In this document: positions 22,812-32,337 of the stretch, piece by piece
Numbering within the stretch: the first letter of the stretch is position 1
Layout of the letters: each line of letters starts with the position of its first letter
Assembly (NCBI RefSeq): GCF_042186555.1
Contig: NC_133326.1
Coordinates: forward strand, 435,530,335 to 435,594,334
DNA from: Aquarana catesbeiana
Taxonomy: Eukaryota; Chordata; Amphibia; Anura; Ranidae
Reading direction: 5' to 3'
DNA length: 64,000 bases
Translations under genes and position numbers: made by a program
The notes under the pieces: model-generated
Seen by the model: the letters and a program-made list of their open reading frames with translations, nothing else
What the model was told of the DNA's origin: nothing
The model's database searches: none

Positions 22812-23215
22812 TTACACTGCCAAAACATAAGTTTCACATGTTTTAGTTTTCGCAATTAGTGTGTTTATTATAATTTTATCTCACTGTTTGCCCTACGTGG
22901 GATTTCTTATTACATCATTATAGAGGATTTGCACGTGCATTTTCATTTCATTTCATTTTATTTTAGTGTCATTTTTATTTTATCCAACATTTCGCAGTTA
23001 CCTTCACACATATATATATATGGCTCTGACTAGCCACTAGTTAACCATGTCCATGCACGTTCTAGGTATTTAATTTTTTATATATGTTGGGGTATAAATT
23101 GCACAACCACTTTTAGTGCTTACAAATTTAATGAATATTTTAAATATTCTATAAATTTTAAAACCATTTACTTACTGGCAACAGGGCAGCGCCAATTTCT
23201 CCAACTTTTTTCTAT
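22812..23215. repeat. right inverted repeat arm, outer segment
   Basis: Starts with the second TTA of the Harbinger target duplication and is the complement of 13507-13910. Confidence 0.9.
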
Positions 23216-23756
23216 AATACGATGTGGGATTTTGCTAAATAAATTGCTGTGCATACAGGTTGCACTGGGCCACAATTGACGCCAACATGTCCTCCGTAAA
23301 AATTAAATTAAAAAAATTAATTGGGGTGAAATTCCCTGTATCCACCTGGACTCCTGGCTGGGCCGTGAAAGGGGGAACGCTAGCTTCTCCTGAATTAGGA
23401 GGAAGCCACAAGGGGTTCTGAAGTGCAAAGGGAAGGCTGGCATGGGACCTAACCCTTTGGGGCTGGGCTGACACCCCACTGGTACTTGGCCTTTCTTGCT
23501 GAGGCACTGCGGTGCTGGCGGATGCCACTGCGGTGCTGGTGGATGCCACTGCCTCCTCACTAGAACGCCTTAGTTTGGCGGGCCGAGTTTCTTCCTCCTC
23601 TGAGTCTGTAAGTGTTTCACTACTGAGGACTGGCTCGTAATTTACGTCAGAATCCAAATTGGAAAGGGAATCTGAAAAAGAGAGCTCCCCGTTGCTCTTG
23701 TCGGCCGTAGAAAGAATTTGGTATGCCTCCTCGGCGGAAAAGCTTTTTTTGGACAT
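23214..23756 (-). pseudogene. piggyBac transposase 1, N-terminal part
   Basis: ATG at 23756. The ~170-residue N-terminal region is acidic and Ser-rich ('LSFSDSLSNLDSDVNYEP', 'SDSEEEETRPAK'-like) as in PGBD-type transposases, then 'FFNLIFTEDMLASIV' and 'QCNLYAQQFI', followed by a TAG stop. The frame continues across the stop to the target duplication at 23214-23224 and resumes at 13416. Aligned by eye with the sister protein of element 2 (42447-43127), spacing across the junction is conserved, which shows the two halves were one gene. Confidence 0.88.
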
Positions 23757-23784
23757 GGCTGCTGGTGGTTATGAGATTGCACAG

Positions 23785-24335
23785 CTGTGTGCTAAGCCTG
23801 CACTGATGAGGTGGCACCGATTGATGGCACAGGTGTGCACTGATGAGGCGGCACAGATGGGCACTGATGAGGCGGCACAGATGGGCACTGATCGCACAGA
23901 TGGGCACTGATGTGGCGGCACAAATGGGCACTGAGGCAGCACAGATGGGCACTGAGGAAGCAGCACAGATGTGCACAGATTTACACTAATGAGGCGGCAC
24001 AGGTGGACACAGATATGCACTGATGTGGCACAGGTGAGGTGGCACAGATGGGCACTGATAAGGCAGCACAGATGGGCACTGATAAGGCAGCACAGATGTG
24101 CACTGAAGCGACAGATGGGCACTGATTGGTACAGATGGGCACTGATGAGGTGGCACAGATGGGCACTGATGAGATGGCACAGATGGGCACTGATGAGGTG
24201 GCACAAATGGGCACTGATGAGTTGGCACAGATGCGCACTGATTGCACAGACGGGCACTGATGGGCACAGATGGGCACTGATGATGCACTGATGGCACAAG
24301 TGGGCACTGATGTGCACAGGTGGGCACAGATGGCA
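23785..24335. repeat. 24-bp minisatellite (gatgaggtggcacagatgggcact)n
   Basis: About 20 imperfect units with period ~24 and shorter 12-15 bp variants. Both strands stay open in several frames because the unit is a multiple of three; the repeated peptide frames are artefacts. It lies just upstream of the transposase ATG in piggyBac element 1. Confidence 0.93.
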
Positions 24336-24399
24336 CTATATTGGTGTCACTGTGGGCACTGTTGGGCACTTTTTGGGCACACTTTGCTGTTATTATACT

Positions 24400-24733
24400 G
24401 ATAACTACTCACAGAAGCTCTCTCTCCTCACACGCTGTCTCTGTGTGAGGAGAGAGAGCCGGCAATGAGAGATGATCTCAATTGTTTACCTTTTAGATCA
24501 TCTCTCATTGGAGGCGGCGATCGCGATGTAAACGGCCGCTGTGATTGGCCGTTTACAGCGATCTGTGATTGGCTGTGTCCAAAGGACACTGCCAACACAG
24601 ATTTTCCCAGAGGCGCGCTCATGAGAGCGCGCTGGGAACGAGGAAAGGGGACGACGTCAATAGATGTAGTCCCGGTATTTCAGATCCGCGCTGTTGCCGT
24701 CATTTGGCAATGGCCCGGATCTGAAGCGGTTAA
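24400..24733. repeat. piggyBac element 1 right end with hairpins
   Basis: Contains stems: CTCTCTCCTCACACGCTGTC...GTGTGAGGAGAGAG (~24419-24460), GAGAGATGATCT...AGATCATCTCTC (~24467-24508) and AACGGCC...GGCCGTTTACA near 24530-24560. Ends GCGGTTAA. Confidence 0.75.
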
Positions 24734-25052
24734 ACATGAATTATAAAACATCATATTAAATCTGTACACACCATTTTTTAGTATCCCCCAACATATAAAT
24801 GAGAGTTCTTGGCCTACATCATGCAAATATCAAGATATAAGTAATGTATCTTATAAAGCATCAATACCATACATTCTTAGCGAAATGTCATACTCATTAC
24901 ATCTCCCCACTTAGTTTTATCATTTTTTGAGGGAAAAAAAATATAAAAATGTGTTTATAATTAAACATTTTCTCAAAGCGAAACTCTACTCACAAAAATG
25001 TGCATTAGCAAGAAAAATACATTCCACATTAATTATTATGCAGCAATTTTAC
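24734..25052. other. no feature seen
   Basis: Unique-looking AT-rich sequence between two piggyBac-type elements. Confidence 0.6.
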
Positions 25053-26869
25053 TTAACCACTTGACCACTGGGCACTTAAACCCCCTTAATAACCAGACCA
25101 ATTTTCAGCTTTTGGTGCTCTCACATTTTGAATGACAATTACTCAGTCATGCAACACTGTATCTATATGAAATTTTTGTCCTTTTTTTCACACAAATAGA
25201 GCTTTCTTTTGGTGGTATTTAATCACCGCTGGGTTCTTTATTTTTTGCGCTATAAAAGAAAAAAGACCGAAAAATCTGTAAAAAAATAAATTTTTCTTCG
25301 TTTCTGTTATAAAATTTTGAAAATTAGTAATTTTTCTTCATATATTTTGGCCAAAATTTATACCGCTACATATCTTTGGTAAAAATAACCCAAATTAGTG
25401 TATATTATTTGGTCTTTGTGAAAGTTATAGCGTCCACAAGCTATGGTGCCAATATCTGAAAATTGATCACACCCGAAGTACTGATGGCCTATCTCATTTC
25501 TTGAGACCCTAACAAGCCAGGAAAGTACAAATACCCCCCAAATGACCCCTTTTTGGAAAGAAGACATTCCAAGGTATTTAGAAAGATGCATGGTGAGTTT
25601 TTTGAAGTTGTCGTTTTTCCCCACAATTCTTTGCAAAATCAAGTTTTTTTTTTTTTTTTTTTTTTTATTCACAAAATTGTCATATTAGCAGGTTATTTCT
25701 CACACACAGCATATGCATACCACAAATTACACCCCAAAATACATTCTGCTATTACTCCCGAGTGTGGCGATACCACATGTGTGAGACTTTTACACAGCGT
25801 TGCCACACACAGAGGCCCAACATGCAGGGGAGCACCTTCAATCGTTCTGGAGCACCCAGGCCAATTCTGACATTTCTCTCCTACATGTAAAAATCATCAT
25901 TTATTTGCTAGAAAATTACATAGAACCCCAAAACATTATATATGTTTTTTTAGCAAAGACCCTAGAGAATACAATAGCGGTCATTGCAACTTTTTATCTC
26001 GCACGATATTTGCGCAGCAATTTTTCGAACGCGTTTTTTTTGGAAAAAAAAATGTTTTTTGCTTTAAAAAAAAACAAAACAGTAAAGTTAGCCCAAAGTT
26101 TTTGCATAATATGAAAGATGAAGTTACGCCGAGTAAATAGATACCTAACATGTCACCTTTCAAAATTGCACACGCTTGTGGAATGGCGCCAAACTTCACC
26201 ACTTAAAAATCCCCATAGGCGATGCTTTAAAATGTTTTACTGGTTACAAATTTTGAGTTACAGAGGAGGTCTAGAGCCAAAATTATTGCTCTCGCTCTAC
26301 CGATCGCAGCGATACCTCACATGTGTGGTTTGAACACCGTTTTCATATGTGGGCAGGATTTACGTATGCGTTCGCTTCTGCATGCGAGCACACGGACAGG
26401 GGCGCTTTAAAAATTTTTTCATTTTTTTTTATTGTTCATTTCACTTTATTTATTTTAGTTTGACACTTTTTTCCCCCAAAAAATTTTTTTGATCACTTTT
26501 TTTCCTATTACAAGGAATGTAAATATCCCTTGTAATAGGAATATGGCATGACAGGTCCTCTTTACAGTGAGATATGGGGTCAATAAGACCCCACATCTCA
26601 CCTCTAGGCTGTGCCTGAAATAAAAAAAAAATAGATCCTGGCTTCGATCGTAGCGGTGAGTCGGTAGAAGCGCGGGAGGGTGGGAGTCCCCTCTCGCCTC
26701 CCGTAAGAACGAGCAAGCAGTGTAACAGCTGCTATGATCGTTCTTATGGTGTAGGGAATCGCCAGCTGAAAAAGCTGATATCTGAATGATGCCTGTAGCT
26801 GCACCCATCATTCAGATATCCCCGCACAAAGTCAAGGACATCGTATGACGGAAGGCGGGAAGTGGTTAA
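25053..26869. mobile_element. piggyBac-type non-autonomous element
   Basis: Left TTAACCACTTGACCACTGGG (TTAA 25053-25056). Right GGGAAGTGGTTAA (TTAA 26866-26869). The left 800 bp closely follows element 1 from 9641 ('acttaaaccccc', 'cagaccaattttcagctt', 'gagaccctaacaagccagga'). The right ~950 bp follows the family of 1-1250 and 32.4 kb, so it is a mosaic. No coding sequence. Confidence 0.75.
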
Positions 26870-27035
26870 AACGCTTTTTTTTTTTTTTTAACACAAAGTT
26901 GTCCATTTATACAATATTTCTAACACATAGCATGTACATACCAAAAATGACACCCCAAAATAGATTCTCCTACTCCTCCTGAGTACGGCGATACCACATG
27001 TGTGAGACTTCCACAGCCTGGCCACGTACAGAGGT

Positions 27036-27548
27036 TGGGTATGGCTGAGCATGGCCGAGTATGGCTGAGCATGGCCGAGTATGGCCGAGCATGGCTGGGT
27101 ATTGCAGAGTATCGCCGAGTATGACTGGGTATGGCAGAGTATGGCTGGGTATCACCGAGTATTGCAGAGTATGGCTGGGTATTGCGGGGTATTGCAGAGT
27201 ATGGCTGGGTATGGCAGAGTATTGCAGATTTTTGCGGGGTATTGCAGAGCATGGCTGGGTATGGCAAAGTATGGCTGGGTATCACTGAGTATTGCAGAGT
27301 ATGGCTGGGTATTGCGGGGTATTACAGAGTATTGGGGGATATTTCGGGGTATGGCAGAGTATTGCGGGGTATTGCAGGGTATTGCAGGGTATGGCAGAGT
27401 ATTGCAGGGCATGGCGGGGTATTGCAGGGTATTGCAGGGTATGGCAGAGTATTGTGGGGTATTCCAGGGTATGGCAGAGTATTGCGGGGTATTCCAGGGT
27501 ATGGCAGAGTATTGCGGGGTATTCCAGGGTATGGCAGAGTATTGCAGG
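27036..27548. repeat. ~20-bp minisatellite (gtatggcagagtattgcagg)n, left block
   Basis: Units alternate 'gtatggctggg/gtatggcagag' with 'tattgcagggt/tattgcggggt' in 10-11 bp half-units. It is interrupted by the solo LTR and resumes at 28054. Long open frames here come from the repeat. Confidence 0.95.
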
Positions 27549-28053
27549 TGTACAGGACGCCGTGGCTGGGTCCTGGAAGGACGCTATGTTTCCCATCTGT
27601 TTGGACTGTGGTCCCTTTAAGGGAACAAAAAAGGGTTAACTCACCTGTCAGAGGAAGTGGGTTTAAAACAAGACAGGAAGTTAGAGAGGGTGTGGAGGAG
27701 TGTGGATGGTGGATGGTGGATGGTGGATGGTGGATGGTGGATGGTGGATGGTGGATGGTGGATGGTGGATGGTGGATGGTGGATGGTGGATGGTGGATGG
27801 TGGATGGTGTTTTGGTGTGCAGCAACAAAAGTGAATAGCAGTGTCCTGCCTGGAAGTCTCCTGCCAGGGGAAGCTACCTGCAACAGAAACTAAGGACTGT
27901 TTAACTGCAATAGCAGTTCTGGACTTTGCAAGTCGGTGAGACTGAAACCTTTTTCTTTTGTTTTTGCTGCTGTAAAGCTATTTAAGTTCAATAAATCTCC
28001 TTTTGAGTGAAAAGCCTGTGTCCTGCGATCTAGCTGGTCCCCCAAACGTTACA
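27549..28053 (+). mobile_element. solo LTR, 505 bp, with CAGG duplication
   Basis: TGTACAGG...CGTTACA with canonical TG/CA ends is flanked by CAGG at 27545-27548 and 28054-28057, a 4-bp target duplication. AATAAA near 27990, 63 bases before the end, would be the R-region poly(A) signal and gives the orientation. No internal region remains, so it arose by LTR-LTR recombination. The 4-bp duplication suits a gammaretrovirus-like or gypsy-like element; the class is not resolved. Confidence 0.8.
27702..27807. repeat. 7-bp repeat (gtggatg)n, ~15 units, inside the solo LTR
   Basis: Perfect head-to-tail GTGGATG units within the U3-like part of the LTR. Expansion here would lengthen the U3 region without touching the ends. 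Confidence 0.97.
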
Positions 28054-28420
28054 CAGGGTATTGCGGGGTATTGCAGGGTATGGCAGAGATATTGCGGGGT
28101 ATGGCAGAGATATTGCGGGGTATGGCAGAGGTATTGCGGGGTATGGCAGAGGTATTGCGGGGTATGGCAGAGGTATTGCGGGGTATGGCAGAGGTATTGC
28201 GGGGTATGGCAGGGGTATTGCGGGGTATGGCAGGGGTATTGCGGGGTATGGCAGGGGTATTGCGGGGTATGGCAGGGGTATTGCGGGGTATGGCAGGGGT
28301 ATTGCGGGGTATGGCAGGGGTATTGCGGGGTATGGCAGGGGTATTGCGGGGCATTGCAGAGGGAATTGCAGAGTATTGCACAGCATTGCAGGGCATGCAG
28401 AGTAGTAGGGATGGCTGAGC
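28054..28420. repeat. 21-bp minisatellite (ggggtatggcaggggtattgc)n, right block
   Basis: About 14 highly uniform 21-bp units, continuing the array interrupted at 27548. The right block is more homogeneous than the left, so it has expanded more recently (inference). Confidence 0.95.
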
Positions 28421-28806
28421 ATGGATGGATGTCTCTGTGCAGCGCTGTGGGCACTACACATCCAGCCCACAGCGCTGCAGCCATCCATCCCATCCCCCTC
28501 TCTGCTCACAGTGTAGCAATCGGTACACAGGAGGGGAGGAGAGGAACCGGCGTCATCAGATGACGCCGGTTTGTTTACATGTGATCGCGCCGTCATTTGA
28601 CGGCGCGATCACTTGGTAAACGGCCGCGATTAGCGGCCATTTACCGAGATCCGTGATGCGCCGGGTCCGGAGGACCCGGTGTTCACGGATGCTCTCGAGT
28701 GCACGCCCGAGCAGAATTCTGGGAGGACGTCCCTGGACGCCCTCCCAGAGTTAAGCAACCGCCCTGTAGCTGTCATTTGGCTATGGGCCGGTTGTTAAGT
28801 GGTTAA

Positions 28807-30012
28807 GCCAAGAGCCTCTGAGCAGCAGTAGAATTTCAGGCTGTCAGCAGACTGGCCTCAAGCAGTACAAAAAGAGCACAACTGAGCATGTGCAGAGCAG
28901 GGATGAGACTGTGGATTTTAAACATAGGCATTTATTTTTACTGTGTTTCATATCTATACCTGCAAAAGGGGTCAGCCTCAAATGATTCAGCAGGAATTCA
29001 TTTTCTGACCAAAGTTCTACTTGAAGGTGTTTACAATAATAATATTTTCTATCTATCTATGTATCTCTATCTATTTAGAATTTCTATCTATCTATTTAGA
29101 ATTGTCCATTACTGAAATAGTTCTAATGTCCTTTTCTGCAACAGTCTCTTGTATGCATTCCACTTGCACTTACGTGAACAACACTTCTGCTAATCTCACT
29201 CAGACTGTGACTACAATAGAAATTGAAAATGTCACTGTCACAAATGTGGATTTAAATGGACACTTGAATTGTACCACTTCTTTTTATGATCTTTAATGTA
29301 CTTTGTCTTCAAGAGTTACTGACCTACATTCCTCTAGTGGCTATGATTGAATCAAGAGATCACATGTAAAATAGGAATCTGTATAGAAACAAAACTGCAC
29401 CAATGTAGTTAATTCTTTTAAACACATGAACATTTTATCTCCCACTGTACAGCATTAAGTCTAAGCAACTATCATTTGCCTCTAGAACTCCCAAAATTGG
29501 TGACAAAATCTATCCAAAGTTTCATATGGCCCACTAAATTGTATTTAATTTGGTCTACAACAGCCCTTACATCCTGTCCACCAATGTCTATGAGTGTGGA
29601 CACAAGGTTTTATCGTCTATGCCAAGCATAGAACAGAATGGAACTGATTTTTCATAAAAATGGGTACTATTATCTGATATCAGTGCTGTGTACACCCCAA
29701 TCCTGGGAAACGCTTCCCACATCAGACACTTTAGCTGTTATCTCGTAGATTTGCATGACCATATGAAAAACTTCTATTTACTTTAAAAAGGGACAGACAT
29801 TTATTCAAGTATATCTATATATCTACAGCTTTGTTCTTTCATTGCAATATAGTCTATATACAGGCACACAAAATAGACTTTGTAGAACTACATTTTTTTG
29901 AAACTACGTTTTGATAATGTTCATAATTAAAAAAGAAATCAAATAAAATTACACTGTCACAGTCTGTTGAATCCAAAGAGGTTAAGAAAATGTGGATTTT
30001 TATGTCCCTACA
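28807..30012. other. no gene recognised; small tetranucleotide repeat
   Basis: Contains a degenerate (ATCT)n tract at ~29049-29098. An open frame at 29021-29296 with several Asn-X-Thr sites has no recognisable relatives and no supporting signals. Otherwise unique-looking AT-rich DNA. Confidence 0.5.
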
Positions 30013-30014
30013 TA

Positions 30015-31632
30015 CACTACCGTTCAAAAGTTTGGGGTCACATTGAAATGTCCTTATTTTTGAAGGAAAAGCACTGTACTTTTAAATGAAGCTAACTTTA
30101 AACTAGTCCTAACTTTAAACAAATATACTCTATACATTGCTAATGTGGTAAATGACTATTCTAACTGCAAATGTCTAGTTTTTGGTGCAATATCTACAAA
30201 GGTGTATAGAGGCCCATTTCCAGCAACTATCACTCCAGTGTTCTAATGGTACAATGTGTTTGCTCATTGGCTCAGAAGGCTAATTGATGATTAGCAAACC
30301 CTTGTGCAATCATGTTCACACATCTAAAAACAGTCTAGCTCCTTCCAGAAGCTACAAAACTGACCTTCCTGTGAGCAGATTGAGTTTCTGGAGCATCACA
30401 TTTGTGGGGTCAATTAAACGCTCAAAATGGCCAGAAAAAGAGAACTTTCATCTGAAACTCGACAGTCTATTCTTGTTCTTAGAAATGAAGGCTATTCCAT
30501 GCGAGAAATTGCAAAGAAATTGAAGATTTCCTACAACGGTGTGTACTACTCCCTTCAGAGGACAGCACAAACAGGCTCTAACCAGAGTAGAAAAAGAAGT
30601 GGGAGGCCATGTTGCACAACTAAGCAAGAAGATAAGCACATTAGAGTCTCTAGTTTGAGAAACAGACGCCTCACAGGTCCCCAACTGGCATCTTCATTAA
30701 ATAGTACCCGCAAAACACCAGTGTCAACATCTACAGTGAAGAGGCGGCTGCGGGATTTTGGGCTTCAGGGCAGAGTGGCAAAGAAAAAGCCATATCTGAG
30801 ACTGGCCAATAAAAGAAAAAGATTAAGATGGGCAAAAGAACACAGACATTGGACAGAGGAAGACTGGAAAAAAGTGTTGTGGACGGATGAATCCAAGTTT
30901 GAGGTGTTTGGATCACAAAGAAGAACGTTTGTGAGATGCAGAACAAATGAAAAGATGCTGGAAGAATGCCTGACGCCATCTGTTAAGCATGGTGGAGGTA
31001 ATGTGATGGTCTGGGGTTGCTTTGGTGCTGGTAAGGTGGGAGCTTTGTACAGGGTAAAAGGGATTCTGAATAAGGAAGGATATCACTCCATTTTGCAACG
31101 CCATGCCATACCCAGTGGACAGCGCTTGATTGGAGCCAATTTCATCCTACAATAGGACAATGACCCTAAACACACCTCCAAATTGTGCAAGAACTATTTA
31201 CAGCAGAAGCAGGCAGCTGGTATTCTATCGGTAATGGAGTGGCCAGCACAGTCACCAGATCTGAACCCCATTGAGCTGTTGTGGGAGCAGCTTGACCGTA
31301 TGGTACGCCAGAAGTGCCCATCCAACCAATCCAACTTGTGGGAGCTGCTTCTAGAAGCGTGGGGTGCAATTTCTCCAGCTTACCTCAATAAATTAACAGC
31401 TAGAATGCCAAAGGTGTGCAATGCTGTAATTGCTGCAAAAGGAGGATTCTTTGATGAAAGCAAAGTTTGATGTAAAAACAATGTTATTTCAAATACAAAT
31501 CATTATTTCTAACCTTGTCAATGTCTTGACTCTATTTTCTATTCATTTCACAACGTATGGTGGTGAATAAGTGTGACTTTTCATGGAAAACACAAAATTG
31601 TTTGGGTGACCCCAAACTTTTGAACGGTAGTG
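30015..31632 (+). mobile_element. Tc1/mariner element, 1.6 kb, nearly complete
   Basis: Inverted ends CACTACCGTTCAAAAGTTTG (from 30015) and their complement ending at 31632, each next to TA (30013-14, 31633-34), the Tc1/mariner target duplication. One transposase gene fills the middle. The end sequence is of a Tc1 type I know to be widespread in fish, lampreys and frogs; exact family needs a search. Confidence 0.95.
30427..31470 (+). pseudogene. Tc1 transposase with a single premature stop
   Basis: 347 codons in one frame from ATG 30427 to TGA 31468-31470, broken only by TAG at 31153-31155. Seen in order: the N-terminal paired-like helix-turn-helix (MREIAKKLKISYNGVYY), a GRP-like motif (RKRSGRPC), second helix-turn-helix (STVKRRLRDFGLQGR), then the DDE domain: first Asp in LWTDESKFEVFG, second in DNDPKHTSK directly after the stop, Glu in SPDLNPIELLW. 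Spacing suits DD34E. The stop falls two residues before the second catalytic Asp, where relatives usually have Gln, so a C-to-T change CAG to TAG is the simplest cause. No frameshift, so inactivation looks recent. Confidence 0.92.
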
Positions 31633-31634
31633 TA

Positions 31635-32017
31635 TCTGAAAAAAATCTGTTATTATCAATGATGAAACAATGCCTTGATCAACATCCTGCAAACTTAAGA
31701 TATCTAAATATTTGAGTATACCATCACTAGCAACAAATATTTTTTATGAGTGAACAAAAGCTTCACATTTTTATGACAGTTTCTGTTATCAGTAAAACTT
31801 TCTAAATTTAAAATAAATCATAAGTCATTACAGTTTATTTAATTACATTTGACACATTAGCACATAGTGTTCATGTCTCCATAAAACATTTTTCCCCACA
31901 TCAATAAATGTAACACTTATAATTGATGATCCAAAACAAGCTATATATCTGGGATAAGGCTAACCCAATGTTTATGAAAGTAACAAAACTATAGATTGAT
32001 CCCACACTACATATATA
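31635..32017. other. no feature seen
   Basis: AT-rich unique-looking sequence between the Tc1 element and the gypsy LTR. Confidence 0.5.
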
Positions 32018-32337
32018 TAGTGGGGAATTAGCTTGTGGGCATCACCTTTTTCTGAATAGCAGTCAGCAAACGGGCACTTTCTTTAAAATCTGGCAGATGC
32101 CAGGTTTATTTGCAGGAGGTTTGCAAAATAAAAACAAACAGTAAATTAAATCCTTGCTGCCCGGTGCTAACTAAACAAATAGTCTCCTCTCTATACAGTG
32201 CGGGGCTGGTCCCTGTCACCCACAAAACATGCGGAATAGCAAACCTTTTTAGTCCAACTCAGAGCTCCTCTCACTCAGGTTCCTTCCTGAGTCTCAAAAC
32301 CAGAGCGACCTGCTGTGCTCTCTTCCTGGACATTTAA
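32018..32337 (-). repeat. gypsy 3' LTR, partial (cut at TTAA)
   Basis: Matches 36946-37264 closely by eye ('tctgaat', 'gatgccaggtttatttgcagg', 'cacaaaacatgcgga', 'cagagcgacctgctg'). It ends exactly at TTAA 32334-32337 where a piggyBac-type element starts. The remaining ~95 bp are not found after that element. Confidence 0.88.

Larger units (their letters stand above)
13417..23213. mobile_element. long-terminal-inverted-repeat (foldback-type) element, split by Harbinger
   Basis: Arms of ~663 bp, 13507-14169 and the complement of 14720-14980 plus 22815-23215, match almost perfectly by eye; the right arm is interrupted by Harbinger. The central ~550 bp (14170-14719) is unique. Flanks ATAATATGATG (13406-13416) and ATAATACGATG (23214-23224) form an 11-bp target duplication with one mismatch. 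About 90 bp (13417-13506) lies outside the left arm. Without Harbinger the element is ~1.96 kb. No transposase was seen. An 8-11 bp duplication suits Mutator-like or other foldback elements; the superfamily is unassigned. Confidence 0.8.
9641..24733 (-). mobile_element. piggyBac element 1 (autonomous type, split by nested elements)
   Basis: Left boundary TTAACCACTTGCTTACTGGG (TTAA 9641-9644). Right boundary GATCTGAAGCGGTTAA (TTAA 24730-24733). The transposase is antisense: its N-terminal part is at 23756-23214 and the rest at 13416-12098. Removing the insert at 13417-23213 with one 11-bp duplication rejoins the frame. Original length is then about 5.3 kb, long for the family because of ~2.4 kb of repeat-rich DNA after the gene and the minisatellite before it. 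Both outer ends match the two ends of the 840-bp MITE at 33122-33961 and the left end of the element at 25.05 kb. Confidence 0.75.
26870..28806. mobile_element. piggyBac-type fragment with minisatellite, right end TTAA
   Basis: Starts with internal sequence matching element 1 near 11.02 kb ('acacaaagttgtcc', 'aaaatgacacccca'), runs through a large minisatellite and a solo LTR, and ends GTTGTTAAGTGGTTAA at 28806. The left end of this piece is missing or is shared with 25053. The GC-rich end has perfect stems, e.g. GATCGCGCCGTCA at ~28583 with its complement at ~28600. Confidence 0.55.

Noticed and set aside
23769..24369. Open frames rich in Cys/His/Pro that mimic zinc-finger-like repeats
   Set aside because: Created by the 24-bp minisatellite in piggyBac element 1.
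27036..28420. CRISPR-like array of regular repeats
   Set aside because: Units are contiguous without unique spacers, and the genome is eukaryotic; it is a minisatellite.
27081..28596. Several long open frames on both strands (Tyr/Gly- or Pro-rich repeats)
   Set aside because: Products of the 20/21-bp and 7-bp tandem repeats; frames are open on both strands with the same period.
29021..29296. Open frame with several Asn-X-Ser/Thr sites
   Set aside because: Begins in an ATCT microsatellite, with no homology or gene signals.
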